From: Ilumatobacter coccineus YM16-304
GTDB taxonomy: Bacteria; Actinomycetota; Acidimicrobiia; Acidimicrobiales; Ilumatobacteraceae
Assembly (NCBI RefSeq): GCF_000348785.1
Contig: NC_020520.1
Coordinates: 3,658,001-3,722,000 of the forward strand
DNA length: 64,000 bases
Direction: 5' to 3'
Position 1 is the stretch's first letter, and the number at the start of each line of letters is the position of its first letter. The notes under the pieces are model-generated. The model had not been told where the DNA came from, made no database searches, and was given only the letters and a program-made list of their open reading frames with translations. The position numbers and the translations under genes are program-made. Positions 8,488 to 17,878 of this stretch are shown piece by piece.

Positions 8488-9507
8488 TCAGGCGGCGGCG
8501 CCGGTCCAGGCGAGGAGTTCTTCGGCAGGGAGCGTGTTCAAGATCTTGTCGATCGGGACCTCGCACTCGGCGGCGCGATCGCAACCGAGCGGCTGCCATT
8601 CGAGCTGTCCGGTCGCGTGGGCGTCGGTGTCGATCGTGAACCAGCAGCCGTGTTCGACCGCGAGACGCAGGAGTTCGCGAGGCGGGTCGAGACGTTCGGG
8701 TCGACAGTTGATCTCGACCGCGGTGTTGAACTGGGCACACGCCGCGAACACGTAGTCGGCGTCGAAGTCGCTCGGCGGCCGTTTGCCGATCATCCGTCCG
8801 GTGCAGTGGCCAAGGATGTCGACGTGGGGCGACGCGATGGCGAGCAACATCCGCTCGGTCATCTGCTGCTTCTCCATGCGGAGCTTCGAGTGCACGCTCG
8901 CGACCACCACGTCGAGGCGACCGAGCATCTCGTCCGACAGGTCGAGCGCACCGTCTTCGAGAATGTCGACCTCCATGCCCGACAACACCCGGAAGTCGTG
9001 CCCGGCATCGGCGATCGCTGCGTTGACTGCGGCGATCTGGTCGAGTTGCTCGGCGAGGCGCTCCTCGTTGAGCCCGTGGGCGATCGTGAGACGAGCCGAA
9101 TGGTCGGTCTGCACCATGTACTCGTGCCCGAGCGCCATCGCCGTCGCCGCCATCGCTTCGACGGGGGCCCCGCCGTCGCTCCACGTCGAGTGCAGGTGGC
9201 AGTCACCGCGCAACGCGTCGCGGTAGACCTGCCCGGCAGGAGTGATCGGTACCTGTGACTCGGCTTCGATGTTGGTCAGGTACGCCGGTTCTCGACCGGC
9301 GATCGCATCGGAGATGACGGCGGCCGTCGACGAGCCGATGCCGTCGAGTTCGGTCAGCGTGTCGGACGCCGCTCGACGCTCGAGTTCGTCGGGCGGCGTG
9401 TTGCGCACCACGTCGAGGGCTCGGGTGAAGGCCTTGGCCTTGTAGCCCTTCTCGTGCGCTCGATCGAGGTAGTGGATCACCTTGAGCAGTGCCGCTTCGG
9501 GTGTCAT
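8488..9507 (-). CDS. PHP-domain metal-dependent phosphoesterase with helix-hairpin-helix N-terminus
   Basis: A 339-residue protein resembling the C-terminal part of bacterial family X DNA polymerases but without the polymerase domain. Residues ~50-75 are a helix-hairpin-helix (LTELDGIGSSTAAVISDAIAG). The PHP domain starts at DCHLHSTWSDG (H104, H106) and continues with QTDHS, GMEVDIL, ASVHSK, GHCTGR, EINC and DTDAH, a complete set of metal ligands. Likely a PHP-type phosphatase or nuclease linked to DNA repair. The ATG at 9507 starts MTPEAALLKVIHYLD; upstream in-frame codons overlap the repeat array. It is divergent from the lipoprotein gene across the 34-bp repeats. Confidence 0.85.
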   Translation of the reverse strand: MTPEAALLKVIHYLDRAHEKGYKAKAFTRALDVVRNTPPDELERRAASDTLTELDGIGSSTAAVISDAIAGREPAYLTNIEAESQVPITPAGQVYRDALRGDCHLHSTWSDGGAPVEAMAATAMALGHEYMVQTDHSARLTIAHGLNEERLAEQLDQIAAVNAAIADAGHDFRVLSGMEVDILEDGALDLSDEMLGRLDVVVASVHSKLRMEKQQMTERMLLAIASPHVDILGHCTGRMIGKRPPSDFDADYVFAACAQFNTAVEINCRPERLDPPRELLRLAVEHGCWFTIDTDAHATGQLEWQPLGCDRAAECEVPIDKILNTLPAEELLAWTGAAA

Positions 9508-9539
9508 GAGCTCAGATGGTACTCCCATCGATGCCGTCC

Positions 9540-9743
9540 CGAATCGTCTCACCGGGCTGGCGGAAGCTCATCACGAAACGTCTCACCGGGCCGGCTGGAG
9601 GTCATCACGAAACGTCTCACCGGGCCGGCTGGACGTCATCACGAAACGTCTCAGCGGGCCGGTTGGAGCCCATCACGAATCGTCTCATCGCGCTGGCGAG
9701 GGCTCATCACGAATCGTCTCACTCGGTCGCGTGGTGTCGCTGA
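9540..9743 (+). repeat. 34-bp tandem repeat array, six forward units
   Basis: Six units start at 9540, 9574, 9608, 9642, 9676 and 9710, exactly 34 bp apart. Each begins with the 13-mer CGAAWCGTCTCAC (last base or two vary in units 4 and 5). Units 2 and 3 differ at one base over 34. Conservation then decays, and unit 6 keeps little beyond the core. Since 34 is not a multiple of three, each unit shifts frame, so the array is not coding. It occupies the gap between the divergent PHP and lipoprotein genes. Confidence 0.95.
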
Positions 9744-9841
9744 CCAGGTGCGACGCGCTGGTGAGACGATTCGGAACGGCGCCCGATCCACCGAGTGAGA
9801 CGATTCGGAATGGCGACCGATCTCAGGCGTGAGACGATTCG
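9740..9841 (-). repeat. 34-bp phased repeat array, three inverted units
   Basis: The same 13-mer in reverse orientation (GTGAGACGATTCG) ends at 9773, 9807 and 9841, again exactly 34 bp apart. Here only the 13-mer and traces of the unit's far end are conserved; the intervening 21 nt differ. With the forward block this makes a head-to-head array of nine phased sites. Confidence 0.93.
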
Positions 9842-9892
9842 GGACGGGTCGGGTGAGCTCCCCGTCGACGGTCGCAGGGCTACCGTCGACGT

Positions 9893-10963
9893 GTGCTCGG
9901 GCAACGGATGATCGGACGGGGATTCGTCGGCAGTCTCGGCGGCGCGCTCGTCGGACTCGCCGCCCTCGCGATCCTCGGCAGCGGATGCGACGCCGACGAC
10001 ACGTCCCGGGAGCCGGAGCTCCTGTTCGACCTGCCCGACGCATCACCCGGCGACATCGTCGGACTCGTCGCCCGCGACGACCTCGACGTGCCCGCCGTCG
10101 AATGGATCGATCGGCTCGACGGCACGATCCACCGTCTCAGCGTCGGCAACGACACCGTCACCTCCACCGTCGTCGCCCGGATTCCCGTCGGCGCCGACGG
10201 TGAACAACGCGGCTTGCTCGGACAGGTCGTCGTCGATGGTCGCCGTTTCGCGGCGTGGACGCAGCCCGACACGTTCGAACTCGTCGTCGGCGAGATCACC
10301 GGCGGCAACGCCGACACCGACACACCAAACAGCAACGCCCGGATCATCTGGAGCGCGGGCGAAGCGTCGTCGGGCGCGATCGGCGGGGTGCTCGGCGAAC
10401 TCGACGGCCGCATCCTCGTCGGCGTCGGACGCAACACCGGCTTCGACCGCGAGACCGGAGTCGGCGGAGCGATCCTCGCACTCGACCCCGACGGCACCGC
10501 CGACCAGGAGCCCGAAGTGATCAGCGTCGGCTACACCAACCCCTGGGCCTTCACGGCCATCGGCGACGAGATCTGGGTCGCCGACAACGCCGCTGGCCCC
10601 GACCCTGCCGACGACACCGTCGACGACATCGAACGAATCGGACGCGCCGACCTGCTCGCCGACCGAGCCGACATGACGCGCACCACCGAACCCGGCCGCG
10701 CCCCCACCGCGATGATCCCGCTCCCCGACGGACGACTCGCCATCTGCGGGTTCCTCGACAACGAACTCCGCGCCTACGAGATCATCGACGGCGCCGACGC
10801 CGACCCGATCAACCCGGCCACCGAGGAACGGGAACGCGCCGAGCTCGAGCGGGCGGGCACGATCATGCCCTGCCTCACCGGAGCAACGATCTTCGACGAT
10901 GGCACGATCGTGACCGCGTCGCTCGGCGACCCCGGCATGCAGCTCACCATCCTCCAACCCTGA
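9893..10963 (+). CDS. Secreted lipoprotein, sugar/sorbosone dehydrogenase-like beta-propeller
   Basis: A 356-residue protein with an N-terminal signal (basic MIGR, hydrophobic GALVGLAALAIL) ending GSGC, a plausible though not perfect lipobox, so it is probably anchored outside the membrane. The rest has features of soluble PQQ-type glucose/sorbosone dehydrogenases: GGAILALDPDG, GYTNPWAFT (the GxRNP position) and EIWVADN. Several catalytic positions of the true enzymes cannot be recognised, so activity is uncertain. GTG 9893 or ATG 9908 could be the start; both leave the signal intact. Its promoter must lie in or next to the 34-bp repeat array. Confidence 0.65.
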   Translation: MLGQRMIGRGFVGSLGGALVGLAALAILGSGCDADDTSREPELLFDLPDASPGDIVGLVARDDLDVPAVEWIDRLDGTIHRLSVGNDTVTSTVVARIPVGADGEQRGLLGQVVVDGRRFAAWTQPDTFELVVGEITGGNADTDTPNSNARIIWSAGEASSGAIGGVLGELDGRILVGVGRNTGFDRETGVGGAILALDPDGTADQEPEVISVGYTNPWAFTAIGDEIWVADNAAGPDPADDTVDDIERIGRADLLADRADMTRTTEPGRAPTAMIPLPDGRLAICGFLDNELRAYEIIDGADADPINPATEERERAELERAGTIMPCLTGATIFDDGTIVTASLGDPGMQLTILQP

Positions 10964-10987
10964 CCATCCTTCGCCCGCGGCCACGGC

Positions 10988-11044
10988 CTCTGGTCCGGTC
11001 CGGCGGAACAGCGGAAGGCGGGACGAAGGCGGACCAGACCAGAG
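10988..11044. repeat. 15-bp inverted repeat (TGGTCYGGTCCG family), upstream copy
   Basis: CTCTGGTCCGGTCCG at 10988-11002 faces CGGACCAGACCAGAG at 11030-11044, which is its reverse complement apart from one position that can pair as G-U. It follows the lipoprotein gene and could end its transcript, but has no T-run. The right arm is an exact inverted copy of a 15-mer found after the next gene. Confidence 0.75.
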
Positions 11045-11066
11045 TGATTTCCGCTTTCGGTTCAAG

Positions 11067-12023
11067 GTGACCCACTGGCCGTCTGTGGAACTGAAATCTC
11101 TCGACCCACTCGCCCGCCGACAACACGGTGTCGTCACGTTGCGACAATCTGGCTTGTCGAAGTCGGCCTGGTACCGGGCCATCGCCTCCGGAACCCTGAT
11201 CCCCCTTCATCCTGGCGTCGTACGCCTCGTCGGGACCCCTGACACCCCCGAGCAGCGAATCGCAGCCGCGACAGCGGCGGCCGGCGACCGGTCACTCGCA
11301 TCGCACCGATCGGCCGCTCACCTGCACGGCATCCCAGGGTTCGACTCGGCGCCGGTCGACATCATCGTGCCGCACGACGAGCACAACCCGAGTCGAGCCC
11401 GCACCGCACCCCGACTCGCCGGCGTCGACGTTCACCGCCCTCGCGATCTCGTGCGTCTCGCCCCACATCGAATCGACGGCATCCGGTGCACGAACGTGTT
11501 GCGCACGCTGCTCGATCTCGGTGCGGTCGATCGCCCAGCCGTGTCGGGAGCGGTCGGGCACGCCATCACCAACGATCTGGCAACCCTCGACGCGCTCGAG
11601 ACCGTGGTCGTGGAACACGCTCGCCCAGGCCGCTCCGGCATCACGGCGCTCCGCGATGCCATCGACGACTGGGCAATCGACCAGATGCCCGCCGACTCCG
11701 TGCTCGAACCAGCGATGGCGCGTCTGATCGGCCGATTCGAGCTGCCCCCGGTCGTCTTCCATCCCGTCATCGCCGGACGCGAGGTCGACTTCCGAATCAT
11801 CGGGACGCCGATCATCCTGGAGTGTGACGGCTGGGCGTATCACGGACTCCAGCGCGACAACTTCGAGAGCGACCGCGAGCGCGACGCCGGCTTCACCGCG
11901 CTCGGCTGGATCGTGCTCCGCTTCACCTACCGAGCGATCACGTCACGGCCGGCCACCGTCGCCGAGAGAATCCGTGCGACCGTCGACCGGTGGGGCGGCC
12001 TGCCGAGCCCCGATGCCGCCTGA
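11067..12023 (+). CDS. AbiEi-like winged-helix protein with DUF559 (Vsr/endonuclease-like) C-terminus
   Basis: A 318-residue protein. The N-terminus (ARRQHGVVTLRQSGLSKSAWYRAIASGTLIPLHPGVVRL) is the winged-helix seen in AbiEi, the antitoxin of type IV AbiE systems, and is followed by the usual ASHRSAAHLHGIPGF region. The C-terminus (REVDFRI...IILECDGWAYH...RDAGFTALGWIVLRFTY) is a DUF559 domain of the Vsr/PD-(D/E)xK nuclease fold, with D and ExD candidates for metal binding. There is no AbiEii nucleotidyltransferase partner next to it. This architecture is common and multicopy in actinobacteria with no settled function. GTG 11067 is used; GTG 11085 is possible. Related inverted repeats bracket the gene. 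Confidence 0.78.
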   Translation: MTHWPSVELKSLDPLARRQHGVVTLRQSGLSKSAWYRAIASGTLIPLHPGVVRLVGTPDTPEQRIAAATAAAGDRSLASHRSAAHLHGIPGFDSAPVDIIVPHDEHNPSRARTAPRLAGVDVHRPRDLVRLAPHRIDGIRCTNVLRTLLDLGAVDRPAVSGAVGHAITNDLATLDALETVVVEHARPGRSGITALRDAIDDWAIDQMPADSVLEPAMARLIGRFELPPVVFHPVIAGREVDFRIIGTPIILECDGWAYHGLQRDNFESDRERDAGFTALGWIVLRFTYRAITSRPATVAERIRATVDRWGGLPSPDAA

Positions 12024-12049
12024 CACTCGCACTCGCTCTCGCTCGCTCG

Positions 12050-12100
12050 CTCTGGTCTGGTCCGGCTCCGTTCCGGAAAACGGTGTACACCCAGACCAGA
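12050..12100. repeat. TGGTCTGGTCCG-family inverted repeat, downstream copy
   Basis: CTCTGGTCTGGTCCG at 12050-12064 is identical to the reverse complement of 11030-11044. It also forms its own hairpin: TCTGGTCTGG (12051-12060) with CCAGACCAGA (12091-12100). The stretch before it (12024-12050) is a CTCGCT simple repeat. It lies between the AbiEi-like gene and ychF. Confidence 0.75.
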
Positions 12101-12151
12101 CCATTGCTCGCCGACCAGAGTCGAGACGACGCAGTTAGCCTCGACTGCCGC

Positions 12152-13240
<1,089 letters not shown>

Positions 13241-13354
13241 CCCCGGCAGCGGCCGACCGACCGTGCGTCCTCGTCAGACGATCCACCGTCACCCCGACGC
13301 GGCAACCCCGCAACGCGACCCGACCCGGCACCATCGCTTCTAGGATGCAGAAGC

Positions 13355-13714
13355 ATGTCGTGGTTGGTCAGCGAGGCTCGTGTACTCGCATCGGCAGAGT
13401 CGGCAACGACTCGGACCGAGCGTCGACGCGGCCTGCTCGGACGCACCGGGATCGAAGGCGCGTACGTGATCGACCCCTGTCGGTGGGTGCACACGGTGGG
13501 CATGAAGTTCCCGATCGACGTCGCGTTCCTCGACGGTGACGGCGTGGTCGTTCGAACCGCGCAGATGCCGCGCCACCGCGTCGGTCTCCCGATGCTCCGA
13601 GCGCGCAGTGTGATCGAAGCCGAGGCCGGGGCCTTCGCCCGGTGGGGTCTGTGCGTGGGCGACACCATCGAAGTGCGCTGCGACTCCACCGCCACCACGG
13701 CCGACCAGGCATGA
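13355..13714 (+). CDS. DUF192 family protein
   Basis: A 119-residue protein with the DUF192 signature RRRGLLGRTGIEGAYVIDPCRWVHTVGMKFPIDVAFLDGDGVV, a small beta-barrel family usually secreted or tethered. Here no signal peptide is present. Function is unknown across the family. The stop overlaps the rsmI start by 4 nt, so the two are co-translated. Confidence 0.88.
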   Translation: MSWLVSEARVLASAESATTRTERRRGLLGRTGIEGAYVIDPCRWVHTVGMKFPIDVAFLDGDGVVVRTAQMPRHRVGLPMLRARSVIEAEAGAFARWGLCVGDTIEVRCDSTATTADQA

Positions 13715-14586
13715 GCACGCTCTGGCTGGTGGCGACACCCATCGGCAACCTCGGCGACCTCCAACCGCGCGCCGTCGAGATCCTCGACCGCGTCGCCCTC
13801 GTCTGCTGCGAAGACACGCGTCGCACCGGGCTCCTGCTGCAACACGCCGGCATCCGAGCGGAGCGGCTCGCCGTCTGCAACGAGCACACCGAGTACGCCC
13901 GCATCGACGACATGCTCGACGTACTCGGATCGGGTCGCGACGTCGCCGTCGTCAGCGATGCCGGGACCCCCGGCGTGTCCGACCCCGGTGAGCGACTCGT
14001 CGCCGCCGCGCTCGATGCGGGTCACGACGTCAGTGCCGTCCCCGGACCGAGCGCCGCCGTGATGGCCGTGACCGTGAGCGGATTGCCGACCGACCGCTTC
14101 GTGTTCGAAGGATTCCTGCCCCGGAAGGGTCGCGACCGGACCGAACGCCTCGCAGAGATCGCGGCCGAACGTCGCACCGTCGTGATCTACGAATCTCCCC
14201 AGCGCGTCGTCAAGTCGATCGCCGACCTCGCCGCCGCCTGCGGAGCCGACCGCCGTGTGTCGGTGTCACGCGAACTCACCAAGCTCTACGAGGAGACGGT
14301 GCACGGCACGCTCGCCACCGTCGATCTCGGCGAACCGCGCGGCGAGTACGTGATCGTGCTCGACGGTGCGCCGGTCGACGATGCCGAAGCGACCGACGAC
14401 GAGGTGCGCCGCTCGCTCGCCGCACTGCTGGCCGACGGCGCGACCGCTCGCGACGCAGCAGCTGAAGTGAGCGACACGACCGGTCGCCGCAAGCGCGACG
14501 TGTACGAGATCGCCAACGCGCTCCGCAACGACACAGCGGGCCGCGGTGACACGGCGGGACGCAACGACACGGTGGGCCTGGCATGA
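13711..14586 (+). CDS. rsmI: 16S rRNA (cytidine(1402)-2'-O)-methyltransferase
   Basis: A 291-residue SAM-dependent tetrapyrrole-methylase-fold enzyme that methylates the 2'-O of C1402 in the 16S decoding centre. Signature stretches: LVATPIGNLGDLQPRAVEIL at the N-terminus, CEDTRRTGLLL, VVSDAGTPGVSDPG, VPGPSA and YESPQRV. The last ~18 residues are an in-frame tandem hexapeptide repeat (RNDTAG, RGDTAG, RNDTVG), outside the conserved core. It overlaps DUF192 upstream and the HAD gene downstream (ATGA), forming a three-gene operon. Confidence 0.95.
   Translation: MSTLWLVATPIGNLGDLQPRAVEILDRVALVCCEDTRRTGLLLQHAGIRAERLAVCNEHTEYARIDDMLDVLGSGRDVAVVSDAGTPGVSDPGERLVAAALDAGHDVSAVPGPSAAVMAVTVSGLPTDRFVFEGFLPRKGRDRTERLAEIAAERRTVVIYESPQRVVKSIADLAAACGADRRVSVSRELTKLYEETVHGTLATVDLGEPRGEYVIVLDGAPVDDAEATDDEVRRSLAALLADGATARDAAAEVSDTTGRRKRDVYEIANALRNDTAGRGDTAGRNDTVGLA
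14524..14577 (+). repeat. Three 18-bp tandem repeats at the 3' end of rsmI
   Basis: Three adjacent 18-bp units of the form CGCAACGACACNGNGGGC encode the hexapeptides RNDTAG/RGDTAG/RNDTVG. The period is a multiple of three, so the frame is kept. It extends the RsmI C-terminus and looks like a recent slippage expansion. Confidence 0.85.
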
Positions 14587-15395
14587 GCGAGTACACACTC
14601 ACCGCCGGCACCGGCAACACCAGCGCTGCGTTCTTCGACCTCGACCGAACGCTCATCTCGGGGTCGTCGGCGTTCACGCTCGCCATCGAAGCTCGCCGCG
14701 CCGGGCTCGTTCCGACGCGCCAGTTCGCCAAAGACGCCACCGGGGCCGCGTTGTTCAAGCTGTTCGGTGCGAGTGACAACACGACCGACGAAGTCCGCAA
14801 GCGCATCCTCGGTGCGGTCGAGGGCATGGAACGCGACGGGCTCGTCGCGCTCAACGCCGAGGTGCTCCCGAAGCTGATCGACCGCGTCCGTCCGGAAGCG
14901 AAACGGCTGGTCGACCGGCACCGTCGAGCGGGCCGCGACTGCTTCATCGTCTCCGCCGCGCCGCAGGAGATCGTCGAACCGCTCGCCACCGCCCTCGGGA
15001 TGACCGGCGGCATCGGCACCCGCAGCGTGGTGGTCGACGGTGTGTACACCGGCGAACTCGACGGGCCGTTCTGCTACGGCACCGGCAAGGTCGACGCCAT
15101 GAAAGAGCTCGCCGAGTGGAACGGCTACGACCTCGAACAGTCGTACGCGTACAGCGACTCGGCATCCGATCTGCCGATGCTCGAAGCGGTCGGTCACCCC
15201 GTGGCGGTCAATCCCGATGCGGCGCTCGAACGGCGCGCACGGGCCGACGGCTGGCCGATCGTGATCTTCAGCCAGCGCACCAAGTCGATGCTGCGCCGCA
15301 CGCTGTCGGGCATCGCCGCAACCGGCATCGGCGTGGCCGGTTTCGCCGCCGGCCGCACGATCGGCCGACCACCTCAGCGACGCTTCCGACGCTGA
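14583..15395 (+). CDS. HAD-IB family phosphatase (SerB-like)
   Basis: A 270-residue haloacid dehalogenase-type hydrolase. Motif I FFDLDRTLI (catalytic Asp), motif II SAAPQE, motif III lysine in GTGKVDAM and motif IV YSDSASDLPMLEAVG are all intact, and the helical cap lies between motifs I and II. This subgroup includes phosphoserine phosphatases and lyso-phospholipid phosphatases. The C-terminal 30 residues contain a glycine-rich hydrophobic stretch (GIAATGIGVAGFAAG) and a basic tail, suggesting weak membrane association. The start overlaps the rsmI stop. The substrate is not determinable. Confidence 0.88.
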   Translation: MSEYTLTAGTGNTSAAFFDLDRTLISGSSAFTLAIEARRAGLVPTRQFAKDATGAALFKLFGASDNTTDEVRKRILGAVEGMERDGLVALNAEVLPKLIDRVRPEAKRLVDRHRRAGRDCFIVSAAPQEIVEPLATALGMTGGIGTRSVVVDGVYTGELDGPFCYGTGKVDAMKELAEWNGYDLEQSYAYSDSASDLPMLEAVGHPVAVNPDAALERRARADGWPIVIFSQRTKSMLRRTLSGIAATGIGVAGFAAGRTIGRPPQRRFRR

Positions 15396-15448
15396 CCGGC
15401 TCGGCCCAATGCCTCTCGACGTCCGACCGTCACGGTCTCGGCGCCTGA

Positions 15449-16246
15449 TCAGCGTGGCATCAACGACAGCTGACGCGACTGCGCCACGAGCGCGCCGCTC
15501 GAGTCCCAGATCTCGCCGTCCTCGTCGATCAGACCGTTGCGGATGAAACGCGAACGGAATCGGCACCGCAGCGGACCCGGCACCGGCACACCGCGGACGT
15601 GCACGGTCAGCTCGATCGTCGGCACCCACGCGACCGGAATCGCCGTGTTGAACACCGGCGGCGGGAAGGCATCGGAGGCCAGCAGGATCGCGTAGGCATC
15701 GATCGGCTCACCGGCGGCGAGATCGAACCAGCCGCGCACCATCGCGACACCCGACGGTTCACCGTCGCCGAACCCGGCATCGTCGGGAGCCATACGACAG
15801 GCCAGGTTGCTCATGAGCGCCGGGGACTCGGCGGTCTGCGGCCGAGAGATGCACTCGTCGTACGACGGAATGTCGACCGGCTCCTCCATCAACACCTCCG
15901 GGCCGCCCTCCTGCTGATCGCCGAACGTCCCGACGAGCTGCAGCGTGATCGCACCGCCCAACGTGAGCGTCGCCGTCGCCGTGGCCAACCGGCGTCCCGA
16001 CCGGACGATCCGGACGTCGACCTGACACGGCCCGGCCGGCGCCGGACGAAGATAGTGCGAGGTGATCGTCAGCGGCGGCCGGCCGATCGCCGTCGCCATC
16101 GCCCGCCCGGCGATCGCGAGGAGATACCCACCGTTGGCGTTTCCACCGATGTCCCATCCATCGTGCACCTCGGCGTCGAACAGCACCCGCTCCGCGGTCC
16201 GCTCGACTTCGTGCACTGCCGTCGCTCGTGCGAATCGATCGCTCAT
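15449..16246 (-). CDS. Acyl-CoA thioesterase, TesB-like double hotdog
   Basis: A 265-residue protein with a first hotdog domain (WDIGGNANGGYLLAIAGRAMATAIGRPPLTITSHYLRPAPAGP) and a second near the C-terminus (PVAWVPTIELTVHVRGVP...DEDGEIWDSSGALVAQSRQLSLMPR). The closing pattern W(D/E)..G.LVAQSRQL is typical of TesB-like thioesterases, which hydrolyse acyl-CoA to free acid and CoA. The start at 16246 (MSDRFARATAV) was selected because the longer open frame upstream is antisense to metG. It is divergent from metG with a 93-nt gap. Confidence 0.85.
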   Translation of the reverse strand: MSDRFARATAVHEVERTAERVLFDAEVHDGWDIGGNANGGYLLAIAGRAMATAIGRPPLTITSHYLRPAPAGPCQVDVRIVRSGRRLATATATLTLGGAITLQLVGTFGDQQEGGPEVLMEEPVDIPSYDECISRPQTAESPALMSNLACRMAPDDAGFGDGEPSGVAMVRGWFDLAAGEPIDAYAILLASDAFPPPVFNTAIPVAWVPTIELTVHVRGVPVPGPLRCRFRSRFIRNGLIDEDGEIWDSSGALVAQSRQLSLMPR

Positions 16247-16339
16247 CACAGCAACGTACGAAGCCCGAGATGCCGCCTCCAAGCCGAACCGACCATTCGC
16301 AGCGTGGCGGCGGACGACCATGGCACTACCGTGCGGTGC

Positions 16340-17878
16340 GTGACCCGGACGTATGTGACGACCCCGATCTACTACGTGAATGCCGAGCCTCACCTCGGTC
16401 ACGCCTACACCACGATCGTCGGCGACGCGATCACCCGGTGGAGCCGGCTCATGGGCAACGAGACGAAGTACCTCACCGGCACCGACGAGCACGGCCTCAA
16501 GATCCAGCAAGCCGCCGAAGCCAACGGTCAGACGCCCCAGGAATTCGTCGACGAGATCGCACCCAAGTTCGCCAAGGCGTGGGAACGGCTCAACATCGCC
16601 AACGACGACTTCATCCGCACCACCGAACCACGCCACAAGGCGGCCGTCGCCGAACTGCTCCAACGCTGCTACGACGCCGGCGACATCGAACTCGACACGT
16701 TCGCCGGGAAGTACTGCGTGGCGTGCGAGGAGTACTACTCCGACGACGAACTCGTCTCCGACGCCGGTGTGGTCGGCGAGGGCGACAACTGCCCGATCCA
16801 CCACCGCCCCGTCGAGTACTTCGAGGAGGAGAACTACTTTTTCCGCCTCAGCCGTTTCCAAGACCGCCTGCTCGACTGGTACGCCAAGCACCCCGACGCG
16901 ATGAAGCCCGAACATCGCGGCAACGAAGCGCTCGGCCTCATCCGCAGCGGGCTGCGTGACTTCTCGATCAGCCGCACGTCGCTCGAATGGGGCATCCCGC
17001 TCCCGTGGGACCCCAAGCACGTCACCTACGTGTGGTTCGACGCACTCACCAACTACCTCGCGGCGATCGGGTTCGGCTCCGACCCCGACGCCGGTGGCGA
17101 GAACTACGAAGACTGGTGGCCCGGCACACACCTCATCGGCAAAGACATCGTGCGCCAACACTGCGTCTACTGGCCCGCCATGCTGCTCTCGGCCGGAGTC
17201 GAACCGCCCAAGAGTTGGGCAATCGGCGGCTGGCTCCTGTCGGGTGGCGAGAAGATGAGCAAGACCTCCGGCAACGTGGTCAACCCGCTCGACCTCATCG
17301 ACGACGTCGGCCTCGACGGATTCCGCTACTACGTGCTCGCCGAGACCCCGTACGGCAGCGACGGCGACTTCACCTACGAAGGCCTCGTCGGTCGCTACAA
17401 CTCCGACCTCGCCAACAACCTCGGCAACCTCGCCGCCCGCGTGGCCACCGTCGTGTCGAAGAAGTGCGACGGCGTCGGCACCGCACCGTCACCCGACAGC
17501 CCGCTCGCCGCAGCCGCCGCCACCGCATTCGACGACACCGCCAAGTGGTGGGCCGACATGCAGCCCAGCCGCGCCCTCGACGCGACGTGGGGACTCATCC
17601 GCGCGACCAACGGACACCTCGAACAGAACGAGCCGTGGAAGTCGGAGCCCGGCCCCGAGGTCGACACCGTGATGGGCGACGCCCTCGAAGCACTGCGCAT
17701 CGTGGCGATCCTCTGCGCCCCGGCGATTCCCGACACCGCCCAAGCGGTCTGGGAACGCATCGGCATGACCGGCAACGTCCTCGAACAGCGACTCCCCGAC
17801 GCCGCCACCTGGGGCCAGTACCCCGCCGGCGCCACGGTCACCAAGGGCGATCCCCTGTTCCCCCGCATCAAACTGTAA
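16340..17878 (+). CDS. metG: Methionyl-tRNA synthetase
   Basis: A 512-residue class I synthetase charging tRNA-Met. HIGH motif HLGH is at 18-21, the KMSKT motif starts at 305, and a zinc knuckle with CVAC at 126-129 and CPIH at 151-154 lies in the connective peptide. It ends after the anticodon-binding helical domain and lacks the C-terminal tRNA-binding (EMAP-like) extension, like many actinobacterial forms. The start is GTG; GTG 16331 in the same frame is an alternative. First gene of the conserved metG-tatD-rsmA-ispE block. Confidence 0.96.
   Translation: MTRTYVTTPIYYVNAEPHLGHAYTTIVGDAITRWSRLMGNETKYLTGTDEHGLKIQQAAEANGQTPQEFVDEIAPKFAKAWERLNIANDDFIRTTEPRHKAAVAELLQRCYDAGDIELDTFAGKYCVACEEYYSDDELVSDAGVVGEGDNCPIHHRPVEYFEEENYFFRLSRFQDRLLDWYAKHPDAMKPEHRGNEALGLIRSGLRDFSISRTSLEWGIPLPWDPKHVTYVWFDALTNYLAAIGFGSDPDAGGENYEDWWPGTHLIGKDIVRQHCVYWPAMLLSAGVEPPKSWAIGGWLLSGGEKMSKTSGNVVNPLDLIDDVGLDGFRYYVLAETPYGSDGDFTYEGLVGRYNSDLANNLGNLAARVATVVSKKCDGVGTAPSPDSPLAAAAATAFDDTAKWWADMQPSRALDATWGLIRATNGHLEQNEPWKSEPGPEVDTVMGDALEALRIVAILCAPAIPDTAQAVWERIGMTGNVLEQRLPDAATWGQYPAGATVTKGDPLFPRIKL

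Noticed and set aside
9540-9841. CRISPR array
   Set aside because: Units are 34 bp with no unique spacers between conserved repeats, the orientation reverses midway, and no cas genes are nearby.
11067-12023. Complete type IV AbiE toxin-antitoxin system
   Set aside because: Only an AbiEi-like domain is present; there is no AbiEii nucleotidyltransferase next to it, and the C-terminus is DUF559.
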